Positions 43,228 to 55,200 of a stretch of 64,000 nucleotides of DNA are shown here, piece after piece; the first letter of the stretch is position 1; each line of letters begins with the position of its first letter. A model generated the notes under the pieces. That model searched no databases. It was given only the letters and a program-made list of their open reading frames with translations, and was not told where the DNA came from. The position numbers and the translations under genes were made by a program. Source of the stretch: Ophiostoma sp. CBS 140.51 (lineage: Eukaryota > Ascomycota > Sordariomycetes > Ophiostomatales > Ophiostomataceae); contig JANSLP010000069.1 of the NCBI GenBank assembly GCA_029298735.1, positions 62,001-126,000 of the forward strand, written 5' to 3'.

Positions 43228-46200
43228 GCTGCTGACAGGGGGTTTTGGGTGAGTGAGAGCGAGACAAGCTTTAACAGGGAGACAAAGGAGACAAGAGAGG
43301 AGGGGGACGCTGGTACGCTAATGCATTGCGGAACGTTGTGGCGCCCCTACTGGAATAGCTTGTGAGCTTGTCTCGTCCGTGGACAGTGAATGGCCAGGCA
43401 GTCGAGGCAATCGAGGCAATCGAGGCAGTCGCTGTCAGCTGCAAGTACAAAGTAGCACTTTAGGAGCGTTGCACTCCAGCAAGGCAGGCCAACAAACTGC
43501 AGAACCAAGGAAATGGGAAAAGCGAGGACACCAGGGGAAGCTGTCCAAAGGGAAAGAAAAGCCGTGTTCCCCGTGGGCTTGCCCGTGTTCCCCGTCCAGT
43601 CGCGAAGAATGTGCTGTTGATTGTCGTTGCAGCTCGTAAAAAACTCCGTATTGCAACCCCCCTGGTCAGCCAACCTGGAACAGAGGTATTTTCCGCGTGT
43701 ACTTGTAGCTGAAGGGTGCGAGTGCGGGTGGATGAGTCGAGTTTTGCGGTTGACTCGTTTCGTTGAGTCTTTTGGGACTGTTGCTTTCTTTTTGCTCGTT
43801 TGTTTCCGTGTTTGTGCAGCCCCGTTGGTCTTCGATCTTTGGGCGAGGCTCGGTTTAAGCTTTATCGTGAGTGACAAGAGTGGTTTGAAAATGCTAGATG
43901 TTGGAGACTGCTAAGCATGTGTCGTTGAGTGTCGTTGAGAGGAGGCTGTTAAATTGTGACAAAAGAAGAAAGGCGTCAAAGTAAAGCCATTTCAATGTCG
44001 AAAAATTGAGGAGAGAAAGCGAGGTGACGGGATTCGAGTTGGAGACCCTGTTCGGCTCCGACGGTGACTCTAGCGATGTATGCTTTTTTCCGAAACACTG
44101 TGGGCAAGTTGACGACGATCAAATGTGAAGCAAACAGGAGAGAAAACGAGAGAGGAGAAGGAAAGGGGAAGAACGAGGTTTAAAAGAGGGACAAGACTTT
44201 GGACGAGGGCTTAATGGGGTAAAAGAGGCAAGAGAGAAAGAGGGATAGAGGAAAGAGAGGGGGGGTGGTCTTGGACGTGCCTTCCCTCGTTCTAAGAATA
44301 ATGTATTTCAACATTCAACAAAAGAGCGACAGGAGGGAAGCAGCGACCGGCTGGCCGCCCGAGACAAGGCCGCCTGGTCATGGGAAAAGAAGGAGAAAGA
44401 GGGCCCCTCGCTGCCCAAAGGGGAAAGAAAGACGAGAAAGACGTGCGTTGCAGTTTCCTCATTCTACTCAGTACTGCCAATGTTCTTGCAACTTAGACAG
44501 AAGTCGCGCAACATTTGCATATCTCGTATAAAATGGAGAGGTTTTATGAAGGTACAATGAGAAAAGAACGGGTGTCAGAAGCGAGACCTGGCCTCTGTTT
44601 TTTTGTTTTCTCTCTGGCCAGACCTTCCTCCTTACCTCCACCCAAAGTATCTCTCTCCCATCGTAGCTACGTGCAGAAATACTGCATTCCCGGCGTGCAT
44701 TTTTTTAGAATCGTAATGTCGCCTCCGGCATCCTTCATTTCATCCCGAGGACTCTTCAACGCGTCCATTCTTCTGCTCGTATTCTCTATTTGGTATGCCT
44801 GCGTCTTTCCATCTATTTTGTCTTCATCCCTCTCGTTTTTCTTGTTCCCTCGGCGCACTCCGTTAGTACGCCGTCTGCCGCAGCTGACTAGCTGCTGATC
44901 GCTCCTGCCCTGCATGAACACTCTGCATGTGAGATACAGGCTGCACTGCAGAAGGTGCAGGAGGTGCGGTGGCGCAGAAAGCGCAGATGGTGCAGGAGGA
45001 AGGTGCAGTCGGCAACCGCACACCTTGCATTTGAGATCCTCAGTGACACTTTGTGACTGTCTTCAATGGACGTTGTATCTCACAGAACCCCGTCACCTTT
45101 CGGTGTCTGTCTCTCATGTACGGTTGATCTTGCCGAATAAGGTCACTTGACTTTTTGTGCATGTATCCAAGGCTGTGAGTACAACCTGTACTTGCAACAG
45201 TGGGGGTCAAGTACTCTTCTCTTCAATACTTCTCAGGCCTTTCTCTCAGCAACTTATTTCCATGTCTTCTCCCATCTCAATGACCACCACGAGACACGGC
45301 AAGGGACAGCCCGGATGTTGCGTGCTTGCGTGCTCTCAAGGGCTCGTGCACAAATCAAATAGCACAACCAAAGTACAAAAGACCAAAAAGTCAGAAGTAT
45401 GGTTCTCCTTCTCCGCAAAACACAACACAGGGGTGGCAAGAAACATTTACAGAAAAGAGGGCCAGAACTTTCACTTTTAAGGCCTGCACAAGAGTATTAA
45501 TTCTGCGCTCCCCGCGGTGTTTGAAAGGATATAGTATATTAGAGCACGGATTAAGGGTATGGGTAAGAACGGGGTACGGAGTACGGAAAGATGGAGTGCT
45601 ATGAATGGCGTGCGAGTGTGTGTGGTAATATATTTCATGCTATTTATCATCTTTATCTTGCCCATCTTTTCCATCTTGCTCTCTACTAAGGCTACCCTTG
45701 CATATATGTGCACAGCTGATGCAGGAAAATATGTGTCCTGTTTGCCGCCGGTTGCAGAACCGGGTCGATCTGCCTGTGGTGAATGCAACAAGGCGTCAAC
45801 GAGTATCTTACATAACAAACTCTTGACAAAATGCAGGTCAAGGAGTAGTGGCCGTATCACATAGATACACAGTATTTCCATCCCCGGCAAGCATATTCGG
45901 GACTTTATGATGCACAACAAATGCGGCGCATGTGCATATTGCTGTGTAAGGGAAAGAGATGCAGGTACACGCACAGGTCAGAACAGAAGTAGATAACGCA
46001 ATATTTTTTTTGTATGATATGAGAGGAGGGGGTGCTGCTCTGCTGCAAAGAGCGAGAACAGCCTCCTCCTCCTTATGAAGCACAACGCAACTTGTGGGGG
46101 GATATCTATCTAGACAAAAAAGATGGCGGCGTTTTTGTAGGAAGAAAGTAAAGAGAGGAAAAAAAGAAAGAAAACGAAAAGGTATCATCGACCGTTCACC

Positions 46201-46256
46201 GTCATCACCTGTCTATCGCATGTTCAAGTTTGACGACTGCCTCGCAGTTGCAGTGT
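43228..46256. other. 3-kb intergenic region ATG22 / DUF3602 gene
   Basis: No supported gene. Near ATG22 lies a 9-bp tandem repeat (43397-43432). The 43.9-44.3 kb part is G/A-rich on the plus strand. A GCAG-rich degenerate repeat lies at about 44940-45010. A T-loop-like sequence near 44031 does not fold as a tRNA by eye. Confidence 0.5.
43397..43432 (-). repeat. 9-bp tandem repeat upstream of ATG22
   Basis: Four tandem units of GGCA(A/G)TCGA (plus-strand reading; the last base of the final unit differs), 170-205 bp upstream of the ATG22 start codon. Confidence 0.85.
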
Positions 46257-46727
46257 TTACTTCTTGAAAACACCAGTAATCTTGTGCTTGAGCTTGTCGG
46301 CCAGACCGACCATGGGCGGGGGGCTGGTGCCCGTGGCAGCAGCGCCCTCGTGCGACGCCTTCTTCTTGTCTGCATCGGGGACAATGTGCACGTTGGCAGC
46401 ACCGCCACGGCCCGTGTGGTAGTCGGTCATCTCGCCCGAGGGGCGGACGGCGGCATCGGGGATCAGCGTGCGGTCGGCGCGCTCGAGCGACCGGCGCTTG
46501 TTGGCATCACCAATGTTGGCGGCGCCTGACGGTTAGCGACATTCTGATAAATATGATAGAGAGGGGGTGTACGTACCACCCCTGCCCGTCGAGTACGGGC
46601 CGTCATCGTGGGAGCCGACAGCGCCGGCGCGGACAATCTCGCCGTCGACGTACTTGGTGTCGTCGGGAACAATGTTACCGGCACCGCCACGGCCGTGGGA
46701 CACCTCGGGAGCATGGACCTCAGCCAT
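46257..46727 (-). CDS. DUF3602 / Par32-like small protein (two exons)
   Basis: Exons 46727-46577 and 46525-46257 join to give 139 residues. The 51-nt intron has GTACGT..CGTCAG ends and a GCTAAC branch site. The protein contains three copies of the family motif GRGGA(A/G)N(I/V): at about residues 12-19, at the exon junction (48-55), and at about 94-101. It ends with a Lys-rich helix (LADKLKHKITGVFKK). DUF3602 includes yeast Par32, a TORC1-linked regulator of ammonium transporters; fungal homologues are short and repetitive like this one. The second motif copy is created only by splicing, which supports the intron. Function in this organism is not known. Confidence 0.88.
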
Positions 46728-49274
46728 TTTTGTTTTTTGTTGCTATTGTTGTTGTTGTTTAGGAACGTAAAGAAGGTTCGTAAAGATCGTTCGTTGGAGT
46801 CTTGTCGTGCTCGTGGTCAGTTCAGGTTGTCAACGCAAAAAAGCAGCAGGAGCAAAAGGAGGAAGAAAGAGGCTGATCACAAGGGGTGGACAGAACAGAA
46901 CAACGGCGAGATATTAAATGACGAGCGCGGCGTATTGGGCAATAAACAAGAAAACCAAAAGACAGAAAATGGGTTAGGCTGTGATAACGGGCGGCGGGTT
47001 AGGTAGGAGGCTGGGCGCGAGGCGCTCTCTGCCAGGAACACCAGGAACTGGGCAAGGGAACGGACAGCGGGAGGTAACAACAGGACCAAAAAGCAATATT
47101 CCAATATAAAAACCAAGCACGGGCAACCCAAACAGGCCAAAAGGGGACAGGGCTGGTGACGAAATGAGGGCCGCAAAGTGGCCATCGGGGTTCTACTGTG
47201 TACACACCTCGGGAACGCCGACGAAAGAGAGAGAGAGAGCAAGCGAAAGTGGGCGAGCGCGGAATGGAGAAATCGTCGTCTGTACGAAGTAGGTTTGACA
47301 GGGGGATCAACCTTCGCTGGGTAGGGGAAGGAAATAAAAGGAAAGAATAAAAGGAAGAAAAAGAAAAAGAAAAAGAAAGACTGAAGGGGGGGCAGAGGGA
47401 AAGAAAGGATAAGAGAGAAAAGAGGAACAGAGAGACGGAGCACGAGATGGGGGGATGGGGAAATGGGGGAAGCTTATATGACTGATAAACTGATAAGACA
47501 ACAGAAGAGGCAGAAGAAACGAATCCCACAAGGCCAGACACACTTTAGGTAGAACGAGTATTCTTGAATAATCTTATTAGTCGTGCAGACTATGAACAAG
47601 GCCGTCCCTCGGGATCCCGAGGCGAGAGAACGATGTCGGCGTGGGAAACACAGAAAGGCTGCAGCGTGGTGGGGCATGCATCAGGGACTTTGAGTTTCTC
47701 GTTTTCTTTTTTCTTCTTTTTCCTGATATTTTTTGAAGTCTTCCCTTGGCTTCTGATCTATTTTCTTGTCCTTCGTTCCTTCCTTCAGGCTCTCTGCACG
47801 CGTTCGTCAACGGTGACGACTAAGCTGCCACAAAGGAAGATTCCGGGGGGGCAAACCACAAAGAAGAAAAAGACCTGGGTCGATTTTCCCTGGTTGGATG
47901 CGCGAGATGTGGTTGGACGAGGTTGGACGTTGTCGGAGCTTTGCGCGCTGGTGGAGACAGCCTTATCTCTGCCCTTGCGCTATCTCTAGCTTATTTGTCG
48001 ACGTTCTTGTAGGGGGGTTCCCGTTTTTGGCGCCCTTGCCTTTTATCATCCCGCAATCATGGACCACCACAACCAAAAAGATGTAGCTGTGGTGGGTTCC
48101 TTCCTCTTTCCTTCTTCTGATCTATGAAAAACGAAGCCAAGAGAAATAGCAAAGTCTTGGCAAAGAACGCAAGACGGAATCAAGGGCGCTCCTGCTCCTG
48201 TCCTCAGCGCTGGGAAAGGAAAGTAGGCGGACAAGATGGCAGTTGAGGAAGGCATGCTGCAGATTAGTGCCTTCCTGGCCAATCCCAGCCCGCCAGAAAT
48301 CCCATTACGTACGGCTGATGATGGCTTTGAGTAATGAGCTGGAAGCTGGGCTACAGCCTTTCCACGACACAGTACCATTCTTTGACAGCTGAACGACAAC
48401 GGTTGCCTTTGATAACGATAAGAGTGCCGACAGTCTTTTTATCAGAACATACATGCCTACAAGGTGCATGGCGCACGTTCCGTCACGCAACCCATGATGC
48501 CTTTGGTCTTTCCTCTTCCCAGGAGAGGAAACTGCGACAGAAAATATGGGGCGTGGGGATATCCGGATGATGAGCAGGAAAGTGCGGTCCCGGTCCATTG
48601 CAACAACAGGCAAGGCTGCCAACTCGTTCCTTCCTTCGCCCAGCTTGCCCAGCACCCAGGCTCTTGGCCAATCGAGATGCAAATGCTATTACGTGACGAC
48701 GTGACAAGATGGGAAAGAGCGAATAGAGTACGACGTACACATATACGTTGAGCTCCGCACAGAGGGAAAGTGCTGACAACTGGAGACCGGAAGATCACGC
48801 TGTCGGCACGTGGGGGAAGGAGGCGAAAAGGCTGCCCTGACGATCTGTCAAAAGATAAAGATAAAGCGAGGAACCAGTGAGCCAACGCAACGTTTGGACC
48901 TGTCACCATCATAGACCTCTTCCACAAGCAATAAACAGCCACACACAAACAAGGAATGCAAAAGAGAATAAATGTTTGTTTTTATCCCGTTCATGTCATA
49001 ATTGGGGGCCGCCAAATGAATCGAAAATGAAGAAAAGCAAGTAATACACACCAAGACAAAATGGTAATCCAGAAAAACAACATCCAAGAAAGTATCCAAA
49101 AAGCATCCAAAAGTATCCAAAAAGATGTCCTCCAAAAAAAGAGTAGATATGCCCCCAAAAATATATGATGCCCATATGCCAAAAGAAAACAAGAAATGAA
49201 AAATGGTAATCCAAACAAATATACCCTTAGATCCGTACCCAGAAAACTCGCGCCAGCCAGTCACTGCAGAACAC
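46728..49274. other. 2.5-kb region between DUF3602 gene and adenylate cyclase
   Basis: No supported gene. The first kilobase is G/A-rich on the plus strand (pyrimidine-rich leader of the DUF3602 gene on the minus strand), which explains the minus-strand frames at 46877-47543. The remainder is the 3' flank of adenylate cyclase. A degenerate AAAAGTATCCAAAAAG-type repeat occurs near 49085-49130. Confidence 0.5.
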
Positions 49275-52200
49275 CTACTCCTGCTCGGTGTCGCTGCCTT
49301 CGTCTTCTTCGTCTTCGTCCTCTTCTTCGTCCTCCTCTTCGTCATCATCGATCTCCTCGACTTCCATTTCATCTTCAGCGCGATGAACAGCATTCAACGG
49401 TCCGAACTTGGCCCTATAAGCTTGCAGCTCCGACATTTGATGCGTGAACGCGGCAAAGATATCCGTCATTGATGCCCGCAGGTCGTCCAGATGGTGAATC
49501 GGCCCGCCGCCCATGGCCATGTGCCGCAGCGTCAGCGTGCTGATGCACGTCTCGATGCGGCTGATCTGGTGCTCCAAAAAGTTCATGAGGAAACGCTCCG
49601 TCACGTTGGCGCCGCGCTGCTTCATGCGCTCCAGTAGCTCCGTCTCGGGGGGCTGCAGACCGTGGCCGCCCACGGCCTCCAGTGAGCTGCACAGCATCTC
49701 GAGGCGCAGGCTGACGCGCCACAGCGCCCAAATCACCTCGGGAATCACACGCAGGTCGTCGGTGTCCGGGTCGCCTAGAATAATGGCTGATGTCGGTGCC
49801 GGCAACTTCGAACCAGGGAGGACCCGTCCGCCCGCGGGAATCGTGCTGGTGTCGCCGCCGTTGGCACTGCCTGCAGCAGCAACGGCTGCGGCTGCGGCAG
49901 CTGCTGTCGAGCCAGCAGTACTACCGCTGTGGTAGCCACCACTGGCACCATTGACGAGAGCAGCACCTTCGACACCGCTGGCAGCGGCAGCCACAGCAGC
50001 TGTCACGCTCATATGGTGAGAGTGCGCCTCCATGCGGCCCGCCAGAGCGTGCGGATACAGCGAGTAGACGACCTCGGGGTTTTCGAGACCCTTGAGCTTG
50101 ATCTCACCGAGCTCCTTAACAGCAAAACCCTGCGACGAGAGGGCCTTGAGCTCCTTGCGGATCGTCTGCGCAAACGTGTCGTCGTCGAAGCCAGTGCCAG
50201 CCGTCGAGCTGCCACCGACCGAGCTGCCAGCTGCACTGATGCTGCCGTTGCCACCAGCATTACCACGGCCAACGCCATCTTCGCCTGAGCCACCCGGGCC
50301 AGCCCCGATAGGTGATTCTTGGTAGGTCTCGAGGCACCGCTGGATCTCCGAGATGAAGTCGGAAGACACCGTGATCTGGCCACCGTCGGCAATGCTGTTG
50401 ATACGCGCCGCCTTGTTGACCATGGGACCGTAGTAGTCCATACGCCGCGTAATCGGATCGGGCTCACACAGAGGCTCGCCCCAGTGGATACCCATACGCA
50501 CCGACAGACCGCGGAAAATGACATTGTTGTCCTTGTCGAGGACAGGCTGGCACGAGACCGAATTGAGCATCTCCGTCGGCCAGGGCGCATCAAGCAGCTG
50601 CAGCTGCACGGCAAACGCCCACAGCAGAGCCGACGTGGCGGTCGGGAAGGACACCATGAAAGCGTCACCTTCCGTCTTGACTTCGAAACCACCAATGTAG
50701 CGCAGCTGTCGTCGCATGACGTCGTTGTGGAGTTTGATCGCGGAGCGCATCGCTGCCGGGTAGGTTTCCCACAGCGTCGTCGAGCTCTTGATATCGGTAA
50801 ACACAATCGCAATGAGACCCGTTGGTGCTGGTACTTCGGCATCCAGTCTTTGAAGTGTCGAGTCAAGGACATCGCCCTTGGTACGCTTGCCGCGCCGCGT
50901 CGGCAGGAACTGCTGTGCCGCCTCCTCAGGCACGCCCGAGGGGTACAGCGACATGCTCTGGCCACGGTGCAGACGCGAGCGCTCGGTCTTGCGCTTGAGA
51001 TCCGACAGACTCAGCATCATGACCATAATCTTGCCGCTCGCGCCGTACGCCATGGCGAGATCACGCAGCTTCTGCGAGGCACGCATCAAGTCACCCCGCT
51101 CTTGGCGTGCAATGTCGACCACCAGGCCAGGGCTCAGGTACTCCCAGAGCTCCTTGGTGGCCAGCAGCACTGTCTCGTCCTGCTCACGAACAGTATGGTG
51201 CACCACGTGAGGTGCAGCCATGACAGACGGCATCAGGTCGCTGTAGCCAAACGCGCGTGACACGTCCAGCACATCGTTGAGCCGGCCGTTGCGCGACACC
51301 CAACCGCCTGCGTCCCGAATGCGCGAACGCTCGCTGGGCTCGGCTGGGTCGTGCTTGCGCGTCAACACCTTGTGGGAGCCGTCGCTCTGGATCAGCATGG
51401 CCTGTGCGTCGCCGACGTTGGCAACGTACAGCTCCTGACCCTGCAGGTAGACGACAGTCGCCACGCCGCCCGAGTTGAGGTCCTCCTTGGTGAGCACCAT
51501 GGGCGCAATCGAGCCACGGTGGGCGGTCGGCTGCGGTGCAGACGACGACAGCGGCATGCGGTCCTCGGCCTGGATGGAGCTCGTCACCAAGTCTTTGTTG
51601 AGCGTCAGGAACGCGCGGCGCAGGCCGTCCTCAATGGTCTCGCTCTGATCGACCTTGAGCGTCTTGAGCTCGGCGGCAAAAACACGGCTAAAGTTCTCGT
51701 GCAAGAACTTGGCAATCTTGGAGCCACCCGACGACAGGGCCTGGCCATCGAACAAGCAGAGTAACGTATCCTGCTCGTTGCCCTCGTTGGCGTTGGGCGT
51801 AAAGCGTGGAACAACCAAGTCGATGGTCGAGAGATGCTCGTTCTTGCCGAGCGTATCGGCCATGCCGTATGGCAGGAAGCCAGCCATGGAGCCCGACGTC
51901 CGCACACGACGATCTTCGCTCTGGTCGGGCACACTGGGTTGCATGAGCGTGACGTCCATAAGACCGAGCACGCGCAGCTTCAACAGGCGGTTGAAGTCGG
52001 CGTACTGCTCGGCGGAGCGCAGGGCTGCGCCAGCGTTGTAGGCCGTTTGCTTAATCTCGAGACGCCGGTTACCGGACAAGTTGAGGTACCGCAGGTTGCG
52101 GTTCAAGTTCCAGTTCCAGTCGTATGGCACGTTGGAGATGTTATACTTGAGGGAGTTGTTGCCGCAGTCGAGCACGGCCAGCTTCTTGGCACGGGAGATG

Positions 52201-55200
52201 TCGGCCGGCAGGTTGGTAAACTTGTTGCCGTTAATGTGCAGAACCTGCAGCATGCTGTACTCGCCAAGGTCGTCGGCGGGGAGTGTCGTCAGTTCGTTAC
52301 CCGAGAGGTACAGCTCAACCAGCTGCGGCCAACTCGTCATGGACCGCTGCGGCATATCCGTAAGGTCGTTATAAGAGACGTTGAGCACACGGATCTCGCC
52401 CAGCAGAGCAAGCTGTTCAAACACCTCATCATCAAGCTGGTTGTCAGCCAGGTATAGGTTGCGCAGTGAGCCGGCAAACGTGTTTGTGATGCGTGACGAA
52501 AGGCCTGAGTCCTTGCGCGAGCTGGCCGTAGGTGTTGCCATGCCAGAACCCTGGGCCGTGCTGCGCGAGACGATCGACGTCTTGCGGCCACCCTTGCCGT
52601 AGACAGACACGACAGAGCTCTTGCGGTCGGGGCCAGACGGGACAGGCGACGGACCAACGCTCAGGAGTGTACTAGAAGCCTGGCTTGGCCGCCGCGAACC
52701 GTCCGAGTTGAGCTCTTCGGAGCTCGGTGTAGACGAAAGAGTGCCAACGGTGCTGTTCATGCGACCTTGAGCGGCCGAGGACATCGAATCCTTGTTGGAC
52801 TCGCCGGGCACCTGGGGAGCGCGCGAGGCCGGCTTGGGGAAGTTGTCGAGCACATTGGACGAGGCGTTGAGCGTCTCGAGCTTGTTGGCCCACCAGATCT
52901 CCATGGGCAGCTTGCGGATGTTGTTGCCGCGCACGTCAAGGACGCGCAGCTCGGTCAAGCAACCAATCTCGGGCGGCAGCTCACCAACAGAGTTGTTGGC
53001 GATGCTAAACGTCTCGAGACGGCCGAGGTTGCCAATCTGGTTGGGCAGTGAAACAAAGTAGTTCTTGTCGAGGTGCAGACGTTCCAGGTTGCGCATGTTG
53101 TTGAACGAGTCGTCGATACTGGCGAGCTGAGCATTGGACAGGTTCAGCAGCTTGAGGGTCGGCAGCGGGTTGATAATTTCGAAGCGGGTGATGGGGTTGG
53201 CATTGAGCTTGAGGGACCGCAGGCGCTCGAAACCGCCTACAAACTGGGAGATGGCGTTATGGTCGGCCGTCAGAATCTCAAGCTTCGACAGCTCCGAAAT
53301 AACGTCGATGCTCGTAATGGTGTTGTACTTGATGTCGAGCTCGCGGAGGCTTTGCAAGTCCTGGAAGCCGGGCGGGAAGGTGCCGCTCAGGCGGTTGTTC
53401 GTAATGACAAACTTCTCGAGGTTGCGGAGGTTTCCAATAGCGTCGGGCAGGCTACTAATCAAGTTGAAGCTCAGGTCCAAGTCGATCAGGCTCTCCAGTT
53501 CGCAGAGGAAGCCCGGGAATTTGTCGAGGAAGTTGGACGAGATGTTGAGGGTGCGAAGGGCGTGGTAGGCACAGAAGTAGGTGGGCAACTGCTTGAGGCG
53601 GTTGTTGGCCAGGTTCAGCTTCAGAACGCCTGTAATGTCCTCCAGCTCGGCGTGCTCCATGGTCTCGATACGATTGTTGGACACGTCGAGGAACGTCAGG
53701 CGGCTGGCACGGCCCAAACTGTGCGGGATCTTGCGTGCTTCATTATTGCTGTACTTGATGTCGCGCAGGTTGAGACAGGACTGGATAAAGTCGCGGGGGA
53801 CGTCGAGAGATAAGTTTCGGGAGAGGTTGAGAGAGGTAATGTCGGCCGCTTTCGAGTAAAGAGTGATGGGGATGGTGATAAGGTTGCGGCTCGACAAGTC
53901 AACGTGGTTGAGCTTGGGCATGCGGCTGAAGCCCAAGTCGTGAGACCGGGACTGGAAGTCGCTTTCGTGTGCGGCGAGGAAGAGGAAGCGACAGAGGTAG
54001 CTGTTGTCCTCGCGGCCCAGATCTTCGAGATGGTCGCGCTGCTCGTAACCGACCTGCTGGAGCAGGCGCTTCTGGATCATGAGCGGCCGCTCGGCAGGGC
54101 TGAGAATACGGACAATGTCGTGCCGTTTGAGCACAATCTGGTAGTTTTGGCTCTCGGTAAAGACACGCTTGGCGAGCTGCGCGACGACGTCTTGCACCGA
54201 GGCGGTAAGGGCCATCTGGAGCGTAGCAAATGTTCCGTCGCTCTTAAACACGCGGATACAGTAGTTTTGCACCTTCTCTTCAGGATTGCGGGGCGGGCTG
54301 CCAAAGTCGTCGGAGTCGGGTAGGTGGTGAGAGGCTGCATCGTCGCCCGTCCTGCGAACGGCCCAACTGTCGGGCGCATTCCATGCGCCGTTAGGTCCAT
54401 TAGGCCCACCGTTTGCGTTTGGTCCAATGCCTGGTCCTGCTATTGCTGTTGTCGATGCAGCTGGCGAGTTGTGATTTGTACCCAGATGGGGGATGTGTTT
54501 CTGGAAGTAGTGGTTGATGCGCGGCGTGTTCGTGCCACGGTCGGAGTCGGCGCCGCGGTGTGCGTCGGCGTCCATAGGAGTAAGAGGGAGGGGCCGGCTC
54601 AGAATGCCGTCCATGTTGTTGAGGTCGGTATCAAGGAAGAACTGCGTGCCATTGTCGGCACGGTCGGTCGGGCCAATCATCTCATCGTGTTCGTCGACAT
54701 GGCGGTGCGTCCGGCTCTTCTTGGAGAAGGGGAACTTGTTGTTGAACGTGGCCTGCCTTGACGTGCTGCCGTGGCGCGGCTGTTGCGTCCCCTCAAAGTC
54801 TCCGTGGAAGCGTTGCGACAGTGACATGTCCGATCCAAAGAAGTGGCCGCCGGGTTCGGCGCGCGACAATTCTTGTCGTGATGGGCGGGACGAGAGGTTG
54901 TGGGCATGGTGGGGCATCTTCTTGAGTTGCGCGGCGATGCTGTGAGCGGTATGGCTGGCGTCGCCATTGTTGCTGCCGTTGTTGCCATTGTTGCCGCCGC
55001 CAGTGCTGTTGCCGTCGTCCTTGTCCTTGTTTCGCCTTAAGCGGCCCAACAAGCCCTTCTTCGGGTGGGCTCCAGGTGGAGAGACCTGGCCGTCGGTATA
55101 GCTGTTCTTAGGCCCGCCAAACGAAGCGCTGCCGCTGCCGCTGTTTCCGCTGGGCGTGGGGCTCTGGGCCCGGGAGCGCGTGGAAGTGTACATGGCGGGC

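Noticed and set aside
44028..44090. tRNA-like sequence containing GGGATTCGAGTTGGAGAC
   Set aside because: By eye the T arm lacks the standard TTC start and there is no matching acceptor stem or A box on either strand.
50319..51260. 313-codon plus-strand frame opposite adenylate cyclase
   Set aside because: It is antisense to the PP2C and cyclase domains, which are conserved. The antisense product shows no domain.
53073..53813. 246-codon plus-strand frame with a repetitive pattern
   Set aside because: The pattern is the antisense image of the leucine-rich repeats, not an independent repeat protein.
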